Below the pieces are notes generated by a model. That model was not told where the DNA came from. It worked only from the letters and a program-made list of their open reading frames with translations, and ran no database searches. Made by a program: the position numbers and the translations under genes. DNA of 64,000 nt from Anaeromyces robustus (taxonomy: Eukaryota; Neocallimastigomycota; Neocallimastigomycetes; Neocallimastigales; Neocallimastigaceae): assembly GCA_002104895.1 (NCBI GenBank), contig MCFG01000051.1, forward strand, positions 133,501-197,500. The letters run 5' to 3'. This document shows, piece by piece, positions 56,378 to 64,000 of this stretch; positions within the stretch are counted from its first letter, which is position 1; every line of letters starts with the position of its first letter.

Positions 56378-56939
56378 CTGAGTGTAGCATTTCAGCAATG
56401 TACATGAAATTTTTTGCATTGACAGGTCCTTTACGCCACATTTCATATTTTAAATTTATATAAATATTTTTTGACGCCACATTTATATAAAAATTTTTTA
56501 AGAGAGTTTATATACTAGTACTTGTATATTAAAACATTTCTTATTTATTTCATAATTTAAAGAATTATAAATATAAATTTTAAATTTCACTTAATATTTT
56601 ATTTATTTCATAATTTAAAGAATTATAAATATAAATTTTAAATTTCACTTAATATTTTTTTTATTTCATAATTTAAAGAATTATAAATATAAATTTTAAA
56701 TTTCACATAATATTTTATTTATTTCATAAGTTAAATAAAAAAAAAAGAAATATTAATAAAAAGAAGATACCACTAATAAATTGGTTTCATAAATCAATAA
56801 TAAATAAAATATTGATTTTAATAATATAATAAATTTTTTATTTATTTATTTTATAAGCCACAATATAATACATTTAAATAATACGTTATTTTAATGCGCG
56901 ATACATTTACGAAATACATTGCCGAAATGCACACTTCCC
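56378..56939. mobile_element. Non-autonomous DNA transposon (MITE; MULE- or hAT-like) nested in the LTR
   Basis: The 562-bp insert is flanked by an exact 9-bp target duplication ATTTCACAT (56369-56377 and 56940-56948). Its ends are imperfect inverted repeats: AGTGTAGCATTTCAGCAATG on the left, and AAGTGTGCATTTCGGCAATG when the right end is reverse-complemented. A 9-bp duplication is typical of Mutator-like elements; 8 bp, reading TTTCACAT, would fit hAT. The inside holds 3-4 copies of a 58-59-bp tandem repeat (56540-56735) and no transposase. Because the other LTR lacks it, it inserted after the LTR element did. Confidence 0.85.
56540..56735. repeat. 58-59-bp tandem repeat inside the nested transposon
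   Basis: Between three and four copies of a unit with TTTATTTCATAATTTAAAG and TTTTAAATTTCACTTAATAT. Confidence 0.85.
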
Positions 56940-57385
56940 ATTTCACATATTCTAACAAATTTTAATAAATAAAAAAAGTCTAATTATTCATATAATTATA
57001 AAATGTCGATGAAAAGAAAAAAAATATCTATATGAAAAATAATCCATTTATAGTAATTGTAAATAAATATAAAATATAAAAAAAGTTTTGCATAAAGGTA
57101 GGAAAACAAAATTATATATAAAGTGAATTTGAATATTTAAAAATAAAATATTTAAATAATATATTGAATATTTTATATAAATAATAAAATGATTTTTTAT
57201 TATTTAAATAAATAAATAAATAAATAAATATAATAATATAAGAAAATTTATTGAAAAATTAATAAAATAAATAAATAAATAAATAAATTAAATAATTAAA
57301 TATTATAATATAAAATTTAAATTAATTGATTGAAATTATTAATTTTTTTTTTTTAAGATTGATCATATTAATAATAATAAATAAT

Positions 57386-57443
57386 AATAATTTAGTAAAT
57401 CAGTTGTATGATAGTTATCATACAACTGAATTACTAAATTATT
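57386..57443. repeat. 28-bp inverted repeat (hairpin)
   Basis: Arms 57386-57413 and 57416-57443 are reverse complements with one mismatch and a 2-base loop; core TCAGTTGTATGATA. It resembles in size the hairpins at 26.1 and 27.2 kb but not in sequence. Confidence 0.9.
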
Positions 57444-57739
57444 TTATGCCTTATTACGGAAATTTTAATAAAAAGATAAAATTAAATAATAATTAAAAAC
57501 ACACACATATTTATAAATATTAATGATTATTTATTATTATTTTTTTTATAAAATACTAAGGAATAAAAAATTAAAATAAAAAGTAAAAAAAAGATAAAAA
57601 AAAAAAATAAAAATAAAAATAAAAATAAAAATAAAAATTTAAAATTAAATAAAATTAGCTAATAGAATTAACGTTTCATTTGTATTGTTACCAATGGTAA
57701 AATATTTATATTTTCTCAAATCTTCCTCAATTGGTATAA

Positions 57740-57870
57740 TATCCATAAGAACACTCTGAGTAGTTTCAAGGACATCGATATTGAAAAAAATAAGGCATGG
57801 AATTTATTCTAATACATGATTTAAATAGTATTCCATTCGTTGAATGGAAAAGATTTAAAGTTTTAACTTT
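57740..57870 (+). repeat. Dispersed repeat of unknown class, copy 2
   Basis: Matches 54440-54595 at ATAAGGCATGGAATTTATTC, GATTTAAATAGTATTCC and ATTCGTTGAATGG, but has drifted toward A/T elsewhere. It lies just beyond the 3' end of paralogue B, as copy 1 does for paralogue A, but both repeats point the same way although the genes are inverted. Confidence 0.6.
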
Positions 57871-58520
57871 TTTTTTTTCCTTTTTTGTTTATTTAATTTT
57901 TTTTTTTTTTTTAATTTGATTAATATCTGTAATAAATTTTATTTATTTTTATTTTTTTTTTGTTTTTTTTTATTGTTTTTACTTATATTTTACATTTATG
58001 TTAAATTTAACTTAATTATTTTAAGTAAAGATTATTCCTAATCTAAAAAAAAAATTGTATTTTCATTTTTTTTATTATATATACCTCCGATCTAATAATT
58101 CCAAATAATTCCGATATTATTAAAAAAATTTTCATAAAAAAAAATTTTTTTCAAAAAAAAAAAAAAATACAAAATTAAATAATTTTTAATAATTATTTTT
58201 ATTTAATATATAAGAATATAAAAGAATATAATAATATAATGTATAATATATAAGAAATATAATAATAATATATGAATTATTAATAATGATAATATATTAA
58301 ATAAATAATTACTATATTTTAATTATACTATGATATACTATAATATATTAATAAATATAATATAATATAGTATATATAAATATATATATATATACAATAG
58401 TAAATTAATAATTTTATTTAAAAAAAAAAAATAAAAAAATAAAAACTAGTAACAAATCATTAAAAAATCATTAATAATTAAAATTTATAATATACATCTA
58501 TAAAATATTAAAATATTTAA

Positions 58521-58561
<41 letters not shown>

Positions 58562-58826
58562 AAGAAAAAAAATAATTAAAATCTTTTCATTTATTATAAA
58601 AAACAAAATCCTTTATTATATGTTAATTTAAATAAAATAAAACAAAAAATATTTGTTATGTTTTTTATTTTTTATTTTTATTTATTATTTATTATTTATT
58701 CTTAATTTTTTTTTTATTATTTTTTATTAATTTTATTTTTTTTATTTTATTATTAATTTTTTTTTTTAATTAATTATTAATTTTATTTTTTTTTTTTATT
58801 TTTTAATTTTTATTATCATTTATTTT
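57871..58826. other. 3' flank of the second large secreted gene
   Basis: AT-rich with long A and T runs. Nothing coding seen. Confidence 0.6.
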
Positions 58827-61800
58827 TTAATTTTTATTACTTTTTCTTTGATTAGCTAAACTTTGATTTCTTGTGGGTATTGAAATATTTTTTCCTTGAT
58901 TAGGTAAACCTTGACTTCTTGGGGGTCTTGAAAGTTTGGGATTCATATTTCGAGAAGAAGCTTTACGTTGAACATTTTTACCATTTTGTGGGTGGTTTTT
59001 TTGAATATTATTAGCAATAGTATTTTGATTATTATTGTTACGATTTTGGGAATATTTTCTTGGTCGCTCTCTCATAGTCCATAAATTTAAACTATTCTTT
59101 GCACCATTTATCACAGTGATTTTTTCTTGGCTACCATAGAAAGAAGAACTTATTTGAGCACCATTTATATTATTACTAGCTACATCAGCTTGCATCGTAA
59201 CAGCTCCTGTACCCATATAAGGTACGTAAATATTAGCAACTGGAGCTCTTCTAGGTTGGGCTCTTGAAATAAATATTCCTTGAGATCTTTCAGATTGGAC
59301 TTGATTTCGTTGAATACGACGCATTAATTCATTATTTGGCACTGTAGGTACATTGTTAACAGCAACATCATAGGTAATAAAACCATTTAGCATACGTTTA
59401 TATTTAACACTATTTGTAGAATTATAAAAGTTTCTTTTTTCCATTTGATCATTATTATTATTTTCATTTTCATATTGATTTCTATACATTTCAAGGTTTC
59501 TACTTATAGTATCAAAGAAAACACTTTCACTATTTAAAATTGGATCACCATTATCATCTACATAAATAGAAGAATAATCAAAATTACCATCATCTCCATT
59601 TCTAGGATCATCTAAAACAATGTGGGAATCAAAATTTTGTAAGGTACGTAAAAAATTAATGAAATGTCGATAACGAGAATATTCAAATGATTCATAATTT
59701 TTTGTAGAAACAATCCTATTATAGGATTTTGAAACAAGATTATTATATAAGCTTTCATACTCATCAATTTCATCTTGATTTCTATCAAGTGTATTTTCAC
59801 ATCTAAAAATATTTTTTCTTAAAGCAAGTGCTTTTTCTAATTCAAAACATTGTTCAGGTTCAATTTTATTGATAATCATATTTATAGCTTCAGATTTATA
59901 TTCAAATTTTTCACCTAATATTTTAGAATAATCTTCAGCACTTGGTTCAATAATGCTAACATCCTTAATAAACTCATAATAAGTAGCTACATTTCCATTA
60001 GAATTTAATTCTCCATAGAATGTTTTTTCACTATTTTCACTACTGTTAATGTTAAATAAATCTGGATACATTATGGAAATTTTTTCCATACTGTCAATTA
60101 GATTTTTGGTAAAAATATATTTCATTTTTTCTATAAAATCGTAGGTATCAATTGTACTGATTTCTTTATTTTCAGAATTTATAGTACCAGTATAATATAG
60201 ATATAAAACTAATTCATTGTAATTATTAATAACTTCAAGTAAATGTTCCCCTTCTTCTTCATGTCCAGATGGTGTGGTATATTCATTAAATAGATTTAAT
60301 TTATCATTAATTTTATCTTGTAAACTTTTTACTTGATTAATAGTTATTTCATTTATTTCAAGATCTTCATTACTATAAGCAATACTAGAAAGTTCAATTT
60401 TCATATGATTAAAAATACGACTTAAATAATATTTAGAATTGATATTATTAATAATATAATCATTTAAAACTTCTTCATCAATTCTACCTACAACACGATT
60501 AAGAATTAATTTATTATCTGTTCCATAGTCTCTTTGAGGCTCACGTAATCCTTGTACTTCAATATCTTGTGAATACATTAATTTATATATAATCATTAAA
60601 CTATTATGTAAGTCAGAAAAGAATTTTGAACCATTAATTGGTTTATTTTTTTCATCATTATTATGAATCTCAATTGATGTTAAAATATTATGAATATCAA
60701 TTATTAAATTTTCAATTCTACTTTCCATAGGTAAATCATTATAATCAATTAATAATAATTCATTCAAAATATAATTCTCATTTATTTCAAAAGTTTCTGA
60801 TAGTTCATTTCTTTTAGATTTATCTAATGAATGATCAACACCATATCTTTTCGAAGTATCTTCTAAATTACTGACATAAATATCATCAATTAAATCTACA
60901 ATTCTTTCTAATGCCTCTTCATATAAATTGAAAAGAACATTAGTATTCTTACTAGCTTCAATATTAATATTTGGCATATTTCTAAAGACATATCTTCCAT
61001 TACTATCTAATAATGATTCATGTCCAAATTTATTTATATGTAATCTTAAACATTTATAGAAATAAGTGACAAGAACAGAAATATTTTGAATACTACTTTG
61101 ACCAGAATCCTTTTTTAATTCATTATAGGTTTTGATTTCATCAACAAGATCATATGTATGTCTATTATTAAGTTCTTTTAATGCTTCATGGAAACTAGCT
61201 AAAAATTCTTTACTATCATCTTCTTTAATATCTATTTCTTCTAAATAAATTTTTTCAAATATATCGGCTTTATCAATCCATCCTAAAACTAAAAGTGCTT
61301 GTTCTTTATCTCTCTTTTTCAAATTTCTTTTTGAATAATTTTTAGTATATTTATCTATGATATCATTTGCCGTTGATGTAGCACCTTCTAAATCATAAGA
61401 AGTCACTGGTGTTGCAAAATTAGTTAAACCAGTAGATCCTGATTTTAATTCAAGATTTAATTTAGATTGAGTATAGGATGCTAAATATCTTGATTCTTCG
61501 AAATCAGACATTTGAGAAATATATTCAAGTTTATTATTTTTAGTATAATGTAACATACCATTTTGTCCATAATTTAATGGATCAATGAAAACATCTTTAA
61601 TGGCCATCAATTGATAAATAGCATTTAAATCTAATAATTGATCATCTGTTAAGCCATCAATATATATATTATTTAATCTTTTATCAATGAAACGTTTGGA
61701 TATCATTTTGATAGTAGCATAGGAAATATCATATCGATCACAAATAATATTTTCTTCATTTTCACCAAAGGATTTAAGAGATTCAGCATTAGCAAAATTA

Positions 61801-62930
61801 GCTTCCAATAAATTTCCATTTAAATCATCTGTTTTAATTTTACCATTTTGATCTTTTAAAATATAATCTTTTGGTTTTAAAATAATTTGTTTCCCATTTT
61901 CTTCAGTAACAAAAATGGTACCACATGCTGCAATAAGATTTATACCTTCTCTATTTATTGAATTATTTTCTTTATCAAAAGTAATATGATATCCACCAAC
62001 ATTATAACTAATATCATCATAATATGAATATTTAGGTGGGAATCTTTTATCATCACTATATTTATCTCCATCATAGGTAAGAGTAAATACATAGAATATT
62101 TGACCTGTATAATTATTTATAATCATTACACTATAATGTAAATGATTATTAGAATCGGTAGTTTCTACAATATTGAAAGAGATTTCATCAAGGTATTTTA
62201 AAATATCAACATCAGAAGATTCATCGATATAAAATATCTTTTTACAAGCCCATGTTTTAATACATTTCATAGCAATAACTTTACTAAGTTCTTCGGAAGG
62301 AAGTGAAAATTTTTCCTTTTTCCATTCTGATTTAATATTTTCTGGTAATTTATCAAAATCATTCATATCAATTCCATCGATATCATCATTTTCGAAATTA
62401 TATATAAATATTTTCATCATACTAATAGCTGAATCATTTGGTACAAAAAGAATTCTTGTTTTAACATCATTATTACATAAACCAATAGATTCATTTTTAT
62501 CTTTTGAGATAATTAAATCACGAAGACCATCATAAGTATTAATATTAGCAGGACGATCTTGAACTTCAGTATCAGGATCCATAAAAGTATTAAAAACTCT
62601 AGTAGCAAGTTCATATAATTCATGGAATTTTTTATTTAATTCTTCACCTTCTAAGCCTCTTAAACTTGGAATGATATGTTGAATATCCATTAGATTGCCA
62701 TTATTACCAACATTAGAAACATCAATAAGTATAGGTCTTAATTCATAATTAGTTTCATTGTTACTTGAATTATAAGTATAAGTTTCAGGATCAATTTCTC
62801 TAGCAATTGTTCCATCCTCATTACCAGCAGCAAGAATTAAAGCAGCAAGTTCTTCTACAGCATAATCAACATATTCACAATATGCTACAATAATATAAAT
62901 GAAAAATATTATTGAATATTTCCAATTCAT
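58827..62930 (-). CDS. Large secreted protein of unknown function, paralogue B
   Basis: A single open frame of 1367 residues with a signal peptide (YSIIFFIYIIVAYC). Residues from YCEYVDYAVEEL to about TSYDLE are the same as in paralogue A, and the DNA appears identical even at silent sites. Before and after, the two differ at many residues. The middle region keeps the HEEEGEHLLEVIN block and Asp/Glu-rich helices. The C-terminus is quite different from A: no Gly/Asn-rich part, but a Pro/Arg/Gln/Asn-rich basic tail with RAQPRRAP and a loose SRNMNP/RNQSLAN repeat. A secreted, possibly wall- or matrix-associated role is inference. It faces paralogue A tail to tail, 5 kb apart. Confidence 0.85.
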   Translation of the reverse strand: MNWKYSIIFFIYIIVAYCEYVDYAVEELAALILAAGNEDGTIAREIDPETYTYNSSNNETNYELRPILIDVSNVGNNGNLMDIQHIIPSLRGLEGEELNKKFHELYELATRVFNTFMDPDTEVQDRPANINTYDGLRDLIISKDKNESIGLCNNDVKTRILFVPNDSAISMMKIFIYNFENDDIDGIDMNDFDKLPENIKSEWKKEKFSLPSEELSKVIAMKCIKTWACKKIFYIDESSDVDILKYLDEISFNIVETTDSNNHLHYSVMIINNYTGQIFYVFTLTYDGDKYSDDKRFPPKYSYYDDISYNVGGYHITFDKENNSINREGINLIAACGTIFVTEENGKQIILKPKDYILKDQNGKIKTDDLNGNLLEANFANAESLKSFGENEENIICDRYDISYATIKMISKRFIDKRLNNIYIDGLTDDQLLDLNAIYQLMAIKDVFIDPLNYGQNGMLHYTKNNKLEYISQMSDFEESRYLASYTQSKLNLELKSGSTGLTNFATPVTSYDLEGATSTANDIIDKYTKNYSKRNLKKRDKEQALLVLGWIDKADIFEKIYLEEIDIKEDDSKEFLASFHEALKELNNRHTYDLVDEIKTYNELKKDSGQSSIQNISVLVTYFYKCLRLHINKFGHESLLDSNGRYVFRNMPNINIEASKNTNVLFNLYEEALERIVDLIDDIYVSNLEDTSKRYGVDHSLDKSKRNELSETFEINENYILNELLLIDYNDLPMESRIENLIIDIHNILTSIEIHNNDEKNKPINGSKFFSDLHNSLMIIYKLMYSQDIEVQGLREPQRDYGTDNKLILNRVVGRIDEEVLNDYIINNINSKYYLSRIFNHMKIELSSIAYSNEDLEINEITINQVKSLQDKINDKLNLFNEYTTPSGHEEEGEHLLEVINNYNELVLYLYYTGTINSENKEISTIDTYDFIEKMKYIFTKNLIDSMEKISIMYPDLFNINSSENSEKTFYGELNSNGNVATYYEFIKDVSIIEPSAEDYSKILGEKFEYKSEAINMIINKIEPEQCFELEKALALRKNIFRCENTLDRNQDEIDEYESLYNNLVSKSYNRIVSTKNYESFEYSRYRHFINFLRTLQNFDSHIVLDDPRNGDDGNFDYSSIYVDDNGDPILNSESVFFDTISRNLEMYRNQYENENNNNDQMEKRNFYNSTNSVKYKRMLNGFITYDVAVNNVPTVPNNELMRRIQRNQVQSERSQGIFISRAQPRRAPVANIYVPYMGTGAVTMQADVASNNINGAQISSSFYGSQEKITVINGAKNSLNLWTMRERPRKYSQNRNNNNQNTIANNIQKNHPQNGKNVQRKASSRNMNPKLSRPPRSQGLPNQGKNISIPTRNQSLANQRKSNKN

Positions 62931-64000
62931 ATTTGTAATATATTAAATTAATATATTTTTTATTATTTATTTTATTTTATTTTATTTTTTATTTTATTTT
63001 ATTTTATTTTATTTTATTTTATTTTATTTTATTTTATTTTATTTTATTTTATTTTATTTTATTTTTTATCTTTTTAATTTTTTATTTTAATTTTTTCTCT
63101 TTAATATTATGAAATATTTTTAAATAAAAATTATATTTTTTTTTTTTTAAATAAATTTAATCTTTTTTTTATTTTTTTTTTTAATAAATTTAGTCTTTAG
63201 AAGCTCAAATTTGTTCTTTATATATACATATACAATTTTTTTTTGTTTATTTTTACGTTTTTTACGTTTTGGTTACAAATATATTAAAAAAAAATTATAT
63301 ATACTTTTTAAAAAGAATAAATTCGAGCTTCTAAAGTTTAAAAAAAGAAAGAAAATATTAAAAATATAAATATATAAATATATAAATATATAAATATTTA
63401 TATATATAAATATATATAAATATAATATGTATAATGTATGATAAATATAAATAAATATAATAAATATATTTAAATTGTTTAAAAAAAAAAAGAAAAAAGA
63501 AAAAAAAGAAAAAAGAAAAAAAAAAAAAAAAAGATTAATGTATAATAAATATATAATAAATAAAAATATTTATAAAAAATTTTTTTAATTAATCTTATTA
63601 ATTATTTTTTTTTTTTTTAACTAAAAAAAAATTTTAATATTTTGTACTTTTGTTTGAAAAAAAAAAAATTAAATCTTTAAAACTAATTATATTAATTTTT
63701 TTAAACCAATAAAATAATTTCAAATTTTCAATATGTATAATTTTTTTTTTACTTTAGAAATTCTATTCATCCTTTTAAATAATAAAATTATAAAATTATA
63801 AAATTATAAAATTATAAAATATAAAATAAATTGATTCATTAATGAAAATAATAAAATAAAATGGATAATAAAAATATTTAAATTTCAATTTCTAGTTATG
63901 AGTTATTTTTTTATTTTTTTTTTTTTTAAAAAAAAAAGGTACAAAACATTACAAAGTTTATTCATAATTTTTTTTTACAAAGTTAAATAATTAATAAATG
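62931..64000. other. Upstream region of paralogue B
   Basis: Starts with an (ATTTT)n microsatellite, then T- and A-rich spacer. A pair of 18-bp inverted repeats lies at 63195-63212 and 63319-63336 (CTTTAGAAGCTCAAATTT, one mismatch). Nothing coding seen. Confidence 0.6.
62976..63064. repeat. (ATTTT)n microsatellite
   Basis: About 17 pentanucleotide units, about 45-130 bases upstream of the start codon of paralogue B. Confidence 0.95.

Larger units (their letters stand above)
55065..56957 (-). mobile_element. Short LTR element (TRIM-like, probably Copia-type ends), minus strand
   Basis: Two 185-bp LTRs flank a 952-bp interior. Read on the minus strand each LTR begins TGTTAGAATATGTG. A 5-bp target duplication AATTT lies on both outer sides (55060-55064 and 56958-56962). 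A purine tract on the minus strand (GGTTTAGGGGGGAG, 55250-55263) abuts the 3' LTR, which sets the orientation. The interior is too short for gag-pol and shows no capsid or polymerase signal, so this looks like a non-autonomous terminal-repeat element in miniature. The two LTRs appear identical apart from a nested DNA transposon, so insertion is recent. The primer site was not recognised. Ends look whole; the element was never coding as far as can be seen. Confidence 0.85.
56202..56957 (-). repeat. 5' LTR of the TRIM-like element, interrupted by a nested DNA transposon
   Basis: Positions 56202-56377 and 56949-56957 together equal the 185-bp LTR; the 571 bp between are a nested insertion plus one copy of its 9-bp target duplication. 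Confidence 0.9.

Noticed and set aside
55080-56480. Small ORFs in the TRIM-like element and its LTRs
   Set aside because: No gag, protease or polymerase similarity, and part of the frames is duplicated LTR sequence.

Overview
The window is extremely AT-rich eukaryotic nuclear DNA (non-coding stretches are almost pure A/T, with long AAAT, AAT and homopolymer runs). Genes are interrupted by short GT-AG introns, carry Asn-rich tracts and mostly encode secreted or membrane proteins. Together with a fungal-type ZIP zinc transporter and a decayed ricin-B-lectin-like gene, this fits best with an anaerobic gut fungus (Neocallimastigomycota). A dictyostelid-like amoeba is a weaker alternative. No rRNA, tRNA or CRISPR was found.

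Layout. (1) 1-2.1 kb, minus strand: the 5' part of an OTU1/YOD1-like ubiquitin thioesterase that runs off the left edge, then a small unrecognised spliced ORF with a signal-peptide-like start. (2) 2.9-34.2 kb, plus strand: six tandem paralogues of a membrane-anchored calcineurin-like metallophosphoesterase with purple-acid-phosphatase-type metal motifs. Each has a signal peptide, a catalytic domain, a stalk, one C-terminal transmembrane helix and a variable cytoplasmic tail. Copy 5 has lost several metal ligands and looks like a pseudoenzyme. Copy 3 lacks the first intron. Copy 2 has a 54-bp duplication over its start codon. A decayed lectin-like gene (9.8-10.6 kb) and a tandemly duplicated ~1 kb non-coding unit with a perfect 25-bp inverted repeat (25.8-27.8 kb) sit between the copies. 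(3) 36.7-38.5 kb, minus strand: a three-exon ZIP zinc transporter. (4) 42.3-45.9 kb: a diverged fragment of the duplicated unit, a coding remnant, and a truncated pseudogene of the large secreted family. (5) 49.1-62.9 kb: two very large secreted paralogues of unknown function in tail-to-tail orientation. They share ~1.5 kb of apparently identical DNA but are strongly diverged elsewhere, which points to gene conversion. Between them lie a short minus-strand LTR element (185-bp LTRs, 5-bp target duplication) with a small DNA transposon (9-bp target duplication) nested in one LTR, two copies of another dispersed repeat, and a long hairpin.

Functionally, the phosphoesterase array and the two large secreted proteins look like expanding cell-surface/secretome families. 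The ZIP protein is a housekeeping metal importer. It may matter that the phosphoesterases need metal, but nothing in the sequence links them. All coordinates come from manual reading of splice sites. Exon joins are supported by reading-frame continuity across all paralogues, not by transcript data.
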